Of a DNA stretch of 6,870 nt, positions 1 to 6,057 are shown one piece after another. A program made the position numbers and the translations under genes. Location: NCBI GenBank assembly GCA_023621895.1, contig JAMOAF010000702.1, positions 1 through 6,870 of the forward strand. The letters are read 5' to 3'. The stretch is from Planctomycetota bacterium. Lineage in GTDB: Bacteria > Planctomycetota > Planctomycetia > Pirellulales > Thermoguttaceae. The notes under the pieces are model-generated. The model searched no databases. It was not told where the DNA came from and was given only the letters and a program-made list of their open reading frames with translations. The first letter of the stretch is position 1. Each line of letters opens with the position of its first letter.

Positions 1-67
1 GCCGGGCAAGCCGGCGGGATTTTTGGGTGGGGCGCGAGCCGGCGGAGGTAGTGGGAAACCGAACGAT

Positions 68-92
68 CCGCCGGGCGAGCCGGCGGGATTTT
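68..92 (+). terminator. Candidate hairpin terminator (copy B)
   Basis: A perfect 7-bp GC-only stem (68-74 with 80-86) closes a 5-base loop and is followed by GATTTTA. This has the shape of a weak intrinsic terminator for a plus-strand transcript entering from the left of the window. It is not oriented to end the minus-strand gene that stops at 202, because on that strand the A run precedes the stem. The T run is short, so it may simply be part of the palindromic repeat. Confidence 0.3.
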
Positions 93-104
93 ACGGGGAA
101 TGAT

Positions 105-130
105 CCGCCGGGCGAGCCGGCGGGATTTTT
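105..130 (+). terminator. Candidate hairpin terminator (copy C)
   Basis: The same 7-bp stem (105-111 with 117-123) and GCGAG loop recurs 37 bp after copy B and is followed by GATTTTT, a run of five T. It is the best terminator-shaped copy of the three and reads in the plus direction. Confidence 0.35.
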
Positions 131-201
131 GCGGGGAGGCCGAGCCGGTGAGGTAGATCGCGTGGTTGCGATTCCTGGCCCCTGCACGCGCTGTGGCGGC
201 A

Positions 202-1497
202 TCACTGGGCGCCGTGAATCTCGCGCAGATGGCGGTTGACGGCCGCCACGAGATGGCCGGCGGCGGCGGCGGTGAAGGGAGAGGTGGCCGGCTCGTAACC
301 GCCGGCACGGAACTCTTCCTCGGTAGGCAGGTAGGCGAAGGTGCCGTTGGTGTAGCCGGCGTAGAACGTATAGGTGAAGGGGGAACTTGCGCGGATCTCG
401 CTGGAGACCTCGCAGAACAGTTCCATCGGCGCGCTCCAAATGACGATCTCGTCGTTGATTCGCAGGAAGCGCAGCGGCACAAGCAGGGTCTCCTTGCCGT
501 CGTCGGAAACTCGCAGGTAGTCCTTCAGTTCGTCCGACCACTTGAGGTCCGGGCGTTTGGGAGTCTCGAGGATGATCCGGCTGGTGCGGAGCTTTACCTC
601 CGCGGTGGTGCTGGCCAGCCGCCGGTTGGCGTCAAGGATCGGATCGCCCAGGAGGACTTCGAACCGGCTGAGCAGATCGGCTTCGGCCTCGGCTCGGGTG
701 CTGTGGATCGGGGCGATGTTGCCGGCGGCGCCGTTGAGGTAGAGCATCGGCGCGCCGATCTTCTTCTCGACGTATTCGGCGACGACGCCGGGCGCGTCGC
801 CGCTGACGAGCGTGCTGCCGCCGCCGAGCACGGTGGCGTGCATGGCATAGTTGGCGATCAGGGCCAGGGGCTCACCGCCGGACTTCTCGAGGCGGATCAG
901 GCCGATGCGGCGATCCACCGGCCCGTCGGGATTTTTGCCGAGACGCACTCGTCCGCTGGCGTCGCGAGCGCGGCGGTTGACATTCGCCTCCGCCTCCCCC
1001 CAGCCGGCGCCGAGCCTGGCGGGCGCCAGCTTCTGACGGGCCTGCCGGACGCCCTCGGCGAGGGTTTTTTCAACCAGCGCGGTGTAAGCCTCATCCAGTG
1101 GAAACTGGAACCGGTTGGGCATCAGCGCGCCGGGAATGCCCGGCGGGCCGACGTAGGGCGAGGAGTGCGTGTGGGTGATCGACCACCAGACGTTTTCCGG
1201 CGGCACGCCCAGCTCCCTGGCCAGCTCGCCGGTGACGCGGTCGCAGAAAGCGGGCGAGATGGAGCAAAGGTCGGAGGAGACGAGGAAGAACGAAGTCGTG
1301 CCGTCGTCGAGCGCGACAATGCGGTGATAAATCCGGTCGTGCACCTTGGTCGACATCCGTGGGCTGTAACCGCGGAGCATCTGCGGCGTCTCCGGTGTGA
1401 TGTCCACCTTGACCACGGCAGCGCGGAACTCCGCGGCGTGAAGACCCGCGAAGGCAGCGAGCAGGAGCAGAGATGCGTGCAAGAAGAGCCTAGTCAT
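202..1497 (-). CDS. Secreted neutral/alkaline ceramidase-like protein (N-terminal domain family)
   Basis: 431 residues. Residues 1-21 form a Sec signal peptide: basic start, LLLLAAFAG core, likely cleavage after LHA. The mature part opens with AAVVKVDITPE, the typical entry strand of the neutral/alkaline non-lysosomal ceramidase N-terminal family. Visible family landmarks are ITHTHSSP (H109, H111), NYAMHATVLGG (H220), LNGAAGNIAPI (254-264), PMEL (E359) and TFAYLPTEEEF (Y390). These fit the zinc-ligand pattern His/His/Glu/Tyr of known neutral ceramidases. The catalytic GDVSPN hexapeptide is replaced by GNIAPI, with Ala at the nucleophile position, so true ceramidase activity is doubtful. At 431 residues it is well short of characterised ceramidases and lacks their C-terminal immunoglobulin-like domain. 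The start is backed by a GAGGA ribosome site (complement of 1505-1509), 7 bases upstream. It lies 112 bp downstream of a homologous gene on the same strand. The substrate is unknown; fold assignment is confident. Confidence 0.88.
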   Translation of the reverse strand: MTRLFLHASLLLLAAFAGLHAAEFRAAVVKVDITPETPQMLRGYSPRMSTKVHDRIYHRIVALDDGTTSFFLVSSDLCSISPAFCDRVTGELARELGVPPENVWWSITHTHSSPYVGPPGIPGALMPNRFQFPLDEAYTALVEKTLAEGVRQARQKLAPARLGAGWGEAEANVNRRARDASGRVRLGKNPDGPVDRRIGLIRLEKSGGEPLALIANYAMHATVLGGGSTLVSGDAPGVVAEYVEKKIGAPMLYLNGAAGNIAPIHSTRAEAEADLLSRFEVLLGDPILDANRRLASTTAEVKLRTSRIILETPKRPDLKWSDELKDYLRVSDDGKETLLVPLRFLRINDEIVIWSAPMELFCEVSSEIRASSPFTYTFYAGYTNGTFAYLPTEEEFRAGGYEPATSPFTAAAAGHLVAAVNRHLREIHGAQ

Positions 1498-1521
1498 GGA
1501 TCGGTCCTCTGTGTGGTGAAC

Positions 1522-1550
1522 ATTGTGGGGGATACGCGGCCGCCTGTCCC
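1522..1550 (-). promoter_or_regulatory. Weak promoter candidate before the 1497-202 gene
   Basis: On the minus strand GGGACA (1550-1545) and CACAAT (1527-1522) are separated by 17 bases, each matching four of six sigma-70 consensus positions. It lies 25 bases ahead of the start codon. Read-through from the upstream homologous gene is an equally good explanation for expression. Confidence 0.2.
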
Positions 1551-1566
1551 TTGACGGATGCGGATT

Positions 1567-1585
1567 GCGGTCGATGCATGACCGC
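1567..1585 (-). other. Stem-loop between the two ceramidase-like genes
   Basis: GCGGTC (1567-1572) pairs perfectly with GACCGC (1580-1585) across a 7-base loop that contains ATGCAT. It begins about 24 bases after the stop of the upstream gene. No T run follows on the minus strand, so it is not a standard intrinsic terminator. It could protect the 3' end of the upstream message or be a chance inverted repeat. Confidence 0.3.
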
Positions 1586-1609
1586 CGGTTACCCGCTGAT
1601 TGCGGCGGA

Positions 1610-3154
1610 TCAGTCCAACTCCGGCGGCACGCGGCCGTAGGACCAGGGTTGGCCCTGGAACTTCGGCAGCGGGGGAGGCGACGGAACGGCGCCGGGCTGC
1701 AACCCCGCGGCCAGCCCGATCAACGCCTCGGCCATCTGCCGCCCGGCGGTCGGTTCGAGGTTGCTGTAGGCGGTCAGCCGCGTTTCGTAGCCGCCGCCTT
1801 GCGGGCTGAGCGCCTCCTCGGTCGGCACGTAGCCGACGCAGTCGTTGGCCAGCGACACCGGGAACGTGAAGGGGAACTTGCTGCCGGCCTTAATGTCGAG
1901 TCCGTACTGGCAGAAGTACTCCGCCGGGCAGGACAAGAACACGGCCGGGCCAACCTGGACGGCCTCGACTTCGACATCGGCGATCGGCTCCTTTTTGATT
2001 CGCGCGTCGAGCACGACGATTTCCTTGGCGAACGTCCACTCGGTGGCGTCCACCTTGCCGGGCTCTTGCTTGACCAGTTCCAGCGCTTGGGCGACGCGCT
2101 CGGGTTTCGGCGCGCGGCGCTTGATCTTGAGCACCCGGCTCTGGGCGGCAACCGGCGCGAGCGGTCCGGCGGCCTGCTCGACCGCCAGCAGCGTCTTGAT
2201 CGCCTCCGCGCCCACGCGCCCGCCCACATACCGCGCCGAGACCTCGCCGAACTGCTTGATCTGGTAGGGGCTGCGGTTGTCGACCTGCGTCACGTCGCCG
2301 GCCATGCCCGGCATGAACACGACCACGGCCTTCTCGCCCATCAGGCCGCGGATCGTTTTCTCGAGGTAATAAATCCAGTCCGCCGAGATGCCGCCGGGCC
2401 CGGTCGTCCCGTGGCAGGCGAAGTTGACGACGCAGCCGAGAAACTCGCCCTGCTCGCTCCACGCGCCCAGGACGCCGACCTGCGGATCGATCGGTCCGGC
2501 CGGCTCGATGATGTCCGGATTGCCCTGGCCGGGATGCGTCATCGTGAAGCCCTCGCGCATGCGGAACCGCCGATTGAACGCCGCCCGCTCCTCGCGGCCG
2601 AAGCCGGCCGCGGCCCGGGCGGGCGCCTTCGCCGCATCGGCGGCGACCACGGCCGCGACGATTTCACGCTCGACGCGGGCGAGATACTCCGGATTGGCCG
2701 TCACGGACTTGTCGTAGACCAGCGACTTGACCAGCGGCGGCGCGCCGTCAAGCTCACCCGGCAGAAAGTAACCCATCGGGCCGGCCGCGTGGGAATGCGA
2801 CGCGGCAATCATCACTGCCTCCGGGGCGATCCCGCACTTGTCTTGAATCTGCCGGCGGATCGCCAGCACGGTGGGACGGCGGATGAACAGGGCATCGATC
2901 CCGACGATCGCCACCCGGGCCGAACCCTCGCCGAACACGGCCGCCCGCACCTTGCACGGATCGTGGAGCGACCGGTGATATGCCTTGCCGTACCCGCCCG
3001 GCGCTTCCATGCCGATCTCGGGCGTGATATCCCGCTCGGCGAAGCCGGCTTGGAAGCCCGGCTCGGCGCCGCCCGCAACGCCCGCAACGCCCGCAACGCC
3101 CGCAAACAGGAGCCCCAAACAGAAACTGATCCGGAAAAGACATCGCGCTGTCAT
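1610..3154 (-). CDS. Secreted neutral/alkaline ceramidase-like protein, longer paralogue
   Basis: 514 residues from the ATG at 3154, chosen because AGGAG sits about 8 bases upstream and a signal peptide starts there; an in-frame extension to 3349 is open but lacks both. The signal peptide spans about 1-30 and contains a GVAGVAGVAGG run coded by a 9-bp tandem repeat. The mature protein starts with FQAGFAERDITPEIG, the same entry strand as the neighbour gene. Landmarks are AASHSHAAGP (H120, H122), NFACHGTTGPGG (H248), MPGMAGDVTQVDNR (281-294), CPAEYF (E412) and CVGYVPTEEA (Y442). Together they match the zinc-site pattern of neutral/alkaline ceramidases. The GDVSPN nucleophile motif reads GDVTQV, with Thr289 in place of Ser. 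The C-terminus is Pro-rich (QPGAVPSPPPLPKFQGQPW) and may be a linker or tail. It probably acts in the periplasm or outside the cell. It is likely co-transcribed with the gene at 1497-202, though the spacer is 112 bp. Substrate unknown. Confidence 0.88.
   Translation of the reverse strand: MTARCLFRISFCLGLLFAGVAGVAGVAGGAEPGFQAGFAERDITPEIGMEAPGGYGKAYHRSLHDPCKVRAAVFGEGSARVAIVGIDALFIRRPTVLAIRRQIQDKCGIAPEAVMIAASHSHAAGPMGYFLPGELDGAPPLVKSLVYDKSVTANPEYLARVEREIVAAVVAADAAKAPARAAAGFGREERAAFNRRFRMREGFTMTHPGQGNPDIIEPAGPIDPQVGVLGAWSEQGEFLGCVVNFACHGTTGPGGISADWIYYLEKTIRGLMGEKAVVVFMPGMAGDVTQVDNRSPYQIKQFGEVSARYVGGRVGAEAIKTLLAVEQAAGPLAPVAAQSRVLKIKRRAPKPERVAQALELVKQEPGKVDATEWTFAKEIVVLDARIKKEPIADVEVEAVQVGPAVFLSCPAEYFCQYGLDIKAGSKFPFTFPVSLANDCVGYVPTEEALSPQGGGYETRLTAYSNLEPTAGRQMAEALIGLAAGLQPGAVPSPPPLPKFQGQPWSYGRVPPELD
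3071..3106. repeat. 9-bp tandem repeat, four units, inside the signal-peptide coding region
   Basis: The unit GCCCGCAAC occurs at 3071-3079, 3080-3088 and 3089-3097, with a fourth copy at 3098-3106 that differs only in its last base. Read on the minus strand it encodes Val-Ala-Gly repeats in the hydrophobic core of the signal peptide. The unit is a multiple of three, so copy-number changes would lengthen or shorten the core without a frameshift. Confidence 0.9.
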
Positions 3155-3205
3155 GACTTGCTCTCCTGGCATGGTGGCGGCCAATCCGCTGTTGGCAACG
3201 AGGCC

Positions 3206-3234
3206 ATCGTACCGCGCGCCGGTGGCCGTCGCAA
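3206..3234 (-). promoter_or_regulatory. Promoter candidate for the ceramidase-like gene pair
   Basis: On the minus strand TTGCGA (3234-3229) and TACGAT (3211-3206) are separated by exactly 17 bases, each with four of six sigma-70 consensus positions. Transcription would begin near 3199, giving a leader of about 45 bases before the ATG at 3154. It lies in the divergent spacer, on the correct strand. It is the better of the two candidates in that spacer, but no transcript data support it. Confidence 0.38.
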
Positions 3235-3301
3235 CAAACGAACTGTCCCGTGGCAAGGGCAACAGCAGGCCATCCGGACCTGGGTGTAAGCGGCCATCGC
3301 C

Positions 3302-3356
3302 AAGGGCGCACCCGCCGAAAGTTGCCCTTCGGGAATCGGCGCGGATCATGTATGCT
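3302..3356 (+). promoter_or_regulatory. Weak promoter and inverted repeats before the radical SAM gene
   Basis: TATGCT (3351-3356) is a possible -10 box with only a poor -35 (TTCGGG, 3328-3333) 17 bases upstream. The same stretch holds inverted repeats: AAGGGC (3302-3307) with GCCCTT (3324-3329), and the alternative CCGAA (3315-3319) with TTCGG (3328-3332), enclosed by GCCGA/TCGGC (3314-3318 and 3336-3340). The two pairings are mutually exclusive. They could be an operator or nothing more than GC-rich coincidence. Confidence 0.22.
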
Positions 3357-3429
3357 GGACTGATTCCGACCCAGGAGTCCCAGATCGGTTCTTTTGTCGT
3401 GTCGGCGAGCCAAGGACGGGATTCTCACC

Positions 3430-5043
3430 ATGACGATGATCGAACCGGCGCTGCGTGCCGACGTGACCGCGGGCAAGCCGGCGCGCACTCTTTCGATCTG
3501 TCTGATCAACCCCCGCTTTGAGCCCTCCTATTGGGGTTTCGAGTATGCCCTCCCCCTCTATCCGGGCGACAAGCGGAGCACGATGATCTCCGGCTCGCTG
3601 CCCACGCTGGCAGGGCTTTGCGGCGATCACCGCGTGGACCTGATCGACGAGAACGTGGAAGAGATCGACTGGGATTCGCTCAGCGGCTACGACCTGGTCG
3701 GCCTGACCGGGATGAACGTGCAGAAGCAGCGGATTCTCGAGATTCTTCTCCGGCTCCGCGAGATCGGCGTCTTCACGGTCGTCGGCGGGCCGTTGGTTTC
3801 GGTTGAGGAGGGGTTTTTCGAGGGTCTCTGCGACGTGATGTTCATCGGCGAGGCCGAGACGACCTGGCCGGAGTTTCTCGACGACTTCGCCCGCGGCCGG
3901 CCCACCCGGAAACGCTATCAGCAGTCGAAGCCGACCGACATGGCCGAGGCCCCCCGCCCGCGATACGACCTGCTCAAGGCCGATCGCTACGCCTCCGGGG
4001 CGCTCCAGTATTCGCGCGGCTGCCCGTTTGAGTGCGAGTTCTGCGACATCATCGTGATTTACGGGCGCAAGCCGCGGACCAAGCCGCCGGAGCAGTTCCT
4101 GGCCGAACTCGACGACATGCGGCGGGCCGGGTTCCACTCGGCGTTCATCGTCGACGACAACTTCATCGGCAATCGCAAGAAGGCCAAGGCCCTGCTGGAA
4201 GAGATCATCCCCTGGATGGAGCGGCACGGCTACCCGCTGCGGCTGACGACCGAGGCCAGCATCGACCTGGCCGACCAGCCGGAAATCATGGAGCTGATGT
4301 ACCGGGCGAACTTCCGCAGCGTGTTCATCGGCATCGAGACGCCGCGCGCGGAATCGCTCAAGGAGATCAAAAAGTTTCAGAACACGCGCGGCGACTCGCT
4401 GGACGCCAAGTTGGCGCGGATCCAGAACGCGGGACTCGACGTGAACGCCGGGTTCATCGTCGGCTTCGACAGCGACGACCGAGAGATCTTCGAGGACCAG
4501 TTCCGCTTCATCCAGGAAAACGGCATCACGCTGGCGATGGTCGGCATGCTCCAGGCAATTCCCAAGACGCCGCTCTACGAACGGCTCAAGCGGGAGGGCC
4601 GGCTGGTCGAGGACGATCCCAACTGCAACTTCGTTCCCAAGCAGATGAGCCGCGAGGAGCTTCGCGAAGGCTACTGGAATCTCGTCAAGCGGCTCTACAC
4701 TCCGGAGGCGTTTCTGGAGCGGTATTTCAAGATTCAGCAGTTTCCGGAGTTCCTCCAGCGCCGCGCCGAAATCTGCCGCAAGGCGGGAGAGGGAAAAAGC
4801 CTGCCGACCTTGGCCTACGGGCTGGCCCTTTTCTGGTCGCTTTTCTGGGCCCTCGTGCGCGACGGCTCGCTGATCTCGGTGGGAAAAATTTACCTGAAAT
4901 ACTACTTGGCGCGCTGCCTGGGGCGCGGCCGCGGGATCATCGGCTTCGCCCAGTTCATGAACCGCTGCGTGACAAGCTGGCACTTCTACAAGTTCACCCG
5001 CGAGGCGACCTCGGGCAAGCTGCGGACCTACAACAGCGGGTGA
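3430..5043 (+). CDS. B12-binding-domain radical SAM protein, DUF4070/hopanoid-methylase-like
   Basis: 537 residues. Residues about 20-150 look like a cobalamin-binding Rossmann domain (SICLINPRF, LIDENVEEIDW, VVGGPLVS), but without the classical DxHxxG histidine motif, as is common in this enzyme class. The radical SAM core follows: GCPFECEFC supplies the three [4Fe-4S] cysteines C198, C202 and C205 (CX3CX2C), then VFIGIETP (298-305) and GFIVGFDSDD. The C-terminal third resembles the DUF4070 region found in this family, which includes the hopanoid C-2 methylase HpnP; length and layout agree with that group. A hydrophobic stretch at 461-476 (LAYGLALFWSLFWALV) suggests membrane contact, fitting a lipid substrate. 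Radical methylation or a related C-H reaction is inferred; the substrate is not shown. The ATG at 3430 has AAGGA 13 bases upstream, rather far; a TTG at 3394 in the same frame is possible. It is transcribed divergently from the ceramidase-like pair. Confidence 0.88.
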   Translation: MTMIEPALRADVTAGKPARTLSICLINPRFEPSYWGFEYALPLYPGDKRSTMISGSLPTLAGLCGDHRVDLIDENVEEIDWDSLSGYDLVGLTGMNVQKQRILEILLRLREIGVFTVVGGPLVSVEEGFFEGLCDVMFIGEAETTWPEFLDDFARGRPTRKRYQQSKPTDMAEAPRPRYDLLKADRYASGALQYSRGCPFECEFCDIIVIYGRKPRTKPPEQFLAELDDMRRAGFHSAFIVDDNFIGNRKKAKALLEEIIPWMERHGYPLRLTTEASIDLADQPEIMELMYRANFRSVFIGIETPRAESLKEIKKFQNTRGDSLDAKLARIQNAGLDVNAGFIVGFDSDDREIFEDQFRFIQENGITLAMVGMLQAIPKTPLYERLKREGRLVEDDPNCNFVPKQMSREELREGYWNLVKRLYTPEAFLERYFKIQQFPEFLQRRAEICRKAGEGKSLPTLAYGLALFWSLFWALVRDGSLISVGKIYLKYYLARCLGRGRGIIGFAQFMNRCVTSWHFYKFTREATSGKLRTYNSG

Positions 5044-5049
5044 GGCGGC

Positions 5050-5064
5050 CCCGCGTCGGGTTTT
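5050..5064 (+). terminator. Short hairpin with T run after the radical SAM gene
   Basis: CCCG (5050-5053) pairs with CGGG (5057-5060) around a 3-base loop and TTTT follows directly. The position, 6 bases after the stop codon, and the T run fit an intrinsic terminator. The stem is only 4 bp, so it would be weak. Confidence 0.3.
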
Positions 5065-5085
5065 GACTTCGTGGCGCGGCGCTGC

Positions 5086-5120
5086 TTGACGCTGCCATGC
5101 GGGATATATACAGTAATTAT
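5086..5120 (+). promoter_or_regulatory. AT-rich promoter/operator region of the toxin-antitoxin pair
   Basis: TTGACG (5086-5091) matches five of six -35 positions. The AT-rich patch at 5104-5120 contains TATACA (5107-5112) with a 15-base spacer, or TACAGT (5109-5114) with a 17-base spacer. The patch stands out sharply from the GC-rich surroundings. The interrupted inverted repeat TATAC/TATAG-like half sites around 5107-5121 may bind the AbrB-type antitoxin, since such modules usually repress their own promoter. Operator assignment is inference. Confidence 0.4.
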
Positions 5121-5153
5121 AGGGGGAAGATTGCTTGCCAAGGATATCAAACC

Positions 5154-5417
5154 ATGCCGATTCTGAAAGTTGGCGACGACGGTATGTTGCGTGTCCCCGG
5201 TGAGTTGCTGGGCGGTGCACAGCCAGAATCCTGGTTCGAGTTGGAGGTAGTGGGTGACGTCGTGGTGCTCCGCCCGGCAGGCGTGGAGCGGCCGTTCTGG
5301 CGACGAGCCACACCTGGCCAGCGGGCTGATGCATTTCAGCAATGGGCCAACACCCCGCTGCCCGAGGGCGCTGACCTGCCAGCCGAGTCGCTGCGCCGTG
5401 AAAGTTTCTACGATTGA
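5154..5417 (+). CDS. AbrB/SpoVT-like antitoxin of a VapBC-type pair
   Basis: 87 residues from the ATG at 5154, which has AAGGA (5140-5144) 9 bases upstream; an in-frame ATG at 5097 lies inside the promoter-like region and is less likely. Residues 1-43 (MPILKVGDDGMLRVPGELLG through VVVLRPAG) follow the swapped-hairpin AbrB pattern: strand, Gly-containing turn, RVP, then Glu/Val-rich strands. This part should bind operator DNA as a dimer. Residues about 44-87 are charged, with paired Trp residues and an LRRESFYD ending, typical of the toxin-binding tail that blocks the active site of the PIN partner. The stop codon overlaps the toxin start by one base, so the two are translationally coupled. 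Autoregulation of the promoter upstream is expected from the family. Confidence 0.8.
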   Translation: MPILKVGDDGMLRVPGELLGGAQPESWFELEVVGDVVVLRPAGVERPFWRRATPGQRADAFQQWANTPLPEGADLPAESLRRESFYD

Positions 5418-5854
5418 TGGCCCAATACGTGCTGGACACCAACGTCCTTTTGCGGGCCCTTGCCCCCAAGTCAGCCCACCAATTATTGGCTGTCGACGCT
5501 GTGAGGCGGCTTCTGGCGCGAGGTAATGAACTGTTCCTCGCACCGCAGGTCTTAGTCGAGTTTTGGTCGGTGGCCACCCGCCCTCTTGCGGTAAATGGCT
5601 ACGGGTGGCCAGCCAGCGATGCCGAAGCTAAGGTGGCCGAACTGCTCCACCAATTCCCCCTCTTGTTGGAGACTCCTGCGGTCTTCCCCGAGTGGCTACG
5701 GCTTGTCGGCCGGCACGGGATTCGCGGCAAACAAGTTCACGACGCGCGGCTGGTGGCACTGCTCAATGTCCACGGCGTGCCACATTTGCTGACCTTCAAC
5801 GTGGACGACTTCCGGCCCTACGGCACGCTGGCCGTTTCCCCAGGACAAATCTAG
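5417..5854 (+). CDS. PIN-domain ribonuclease toxin (VapC family)
   Basis: 145 residues, one PIN domain. The acidic residues expected for metal binding are visible in order: D7 in YVLDTNVLLR, E48 in PQVLVEFWSV, D109 in VHDARLVALL and D130 in FNVDDF. VapC toxins are Mg-dependent endoribonucleases that cut tRNA or rRNA and stop translation; the target here is not predictable. The ATG at 5417 shares its A with the antitoxin TGA (TGATG), the usual coupling in these pairs. A TTG at 5414 would add one residue. The domain appears intact, so the module should be functional. No transposase or integrase is present nearby to explain its arrival. Confidence 0.88.
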   Translation: MAQYVLDTNVLLRALAPKSAHQLLAVDAVRRLLARGNELFLAPQVLVEFWSVATRPLAVNGYGWPASDAEAKVAELLHQFPLLLETPAVFPEWLRLVGRHGIRGKQVHDARLVALLNVHGVPHLLTFNVDDFRPYGTLAVSPGQI

Positions 5855-5895
5855 TCCGGCAGGATTCCCTCGCAAAATCCAAGATTTCAAAGCCG

Positions 5896-5912
5896 GGCAA
5901 CACGTGCTTGCC
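5896..5912. other. Inverted repeat in the spacer after the toxin gene
   Basis: GGCAA (5896-5900) pairs with TTGCC (5908-5912) across a loop containing CACGTG. It lies 41 bases after the toxin stop. No T run follows in either direction, so terminator function is not supported. Apart from this and the promoter candidate described next, I see nothing in the 203-bp spacer 5855-6057. Confidence 0.25.
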
Positions 5913-5954
5913 ATCCCCAGCTTGGGCGATGCGGCCGGCCGGTCGGCTGGTCCC

Positions 5955-5983
5955 TTGCGGCGGCCTTCCCCCCCGGCCACAAT
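5955..5983 (+). promoter_or_regulatory. Promoter candidate for the Gfo/Idh/MocA gene
   Basis: TTGCGG (5955-5960) and CACAAT (5978-5983) are 17 bases apart, with three and four of six consensus matches. A transcript would start near 5990 and carry a leader of about 68 bases. The matches are modest in this GC-rich sequence. Confidence 0.25.
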
Positions 5984-6057
5984 AGGAGCGTCAAAGCCTC
6001 GCCAGACAGCCGGGCGGGAAGATCGCCAAGTCATCCAGATTCCGCGGAGGTAAACCC

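Larger units (their letters stand above)
1..156. repeat. GC-rich palindromic repeat cluster with a 106-bp offset duplication
   Basis: Three copies of a palindromic unit (a CCGCCGG arm, a 5-base GCGAG or GCAAG loop, a CCGGCGG arm, then GATTTT) lie at about 1-24 (left arm cut by the window edge), 65-92 and 102-130. The stretch 1-50 is repeated imperfectly at 107-155: the first 25 bases differ at a single position, and the following part, which ends in a GAGGTA motif, is more diverged. No protein-coding gene is supported in 1-201. The cluster resembles REP-like dispersed elements or stacked terminators. Which of these it is cannot be decided without genome-wide copy number. Confidence 0.7.

Noticed and set aside
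1..156. CRISPR array
   Set aside because: The repeated units are palindromic, only three, at unequal distances (69 and 37 bp), with spacers that are themselves partly duplicated; there is no cas gene.
27..239. 70-codon open frame over the hairpin repeats
   Set aside because: It runs through the palindromic repeats and into the end of the minus-strand gene, with no ribosome site or recognisable content.
166..1554. 462-codon plus-strand open frame opposite the shorter ceramidase-like gene
   Set aside because: It has no recognisable domain, is rich in Arg, Gly and Ala as expected of a GC-rich antisense frame, and lies fully over a gene with signal peptide and family motifs.
1523..3289. 588-codon plus-strand open frame opposite the longer ceramidase-like gene
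   Set aside because: Same reasoning: shadow composition, no motif, no good ribosome site, and the opposite strand has clear family landmarks.
3346..5577. 743-codon minus-strand open frame across the radical SAM gene and into the toxin genes
   Set aside because: It spans three confident plus-strand genes and their spacers. Its length comes from the scarcity of stops in GC-rich antisense DNA; no domain is visible.
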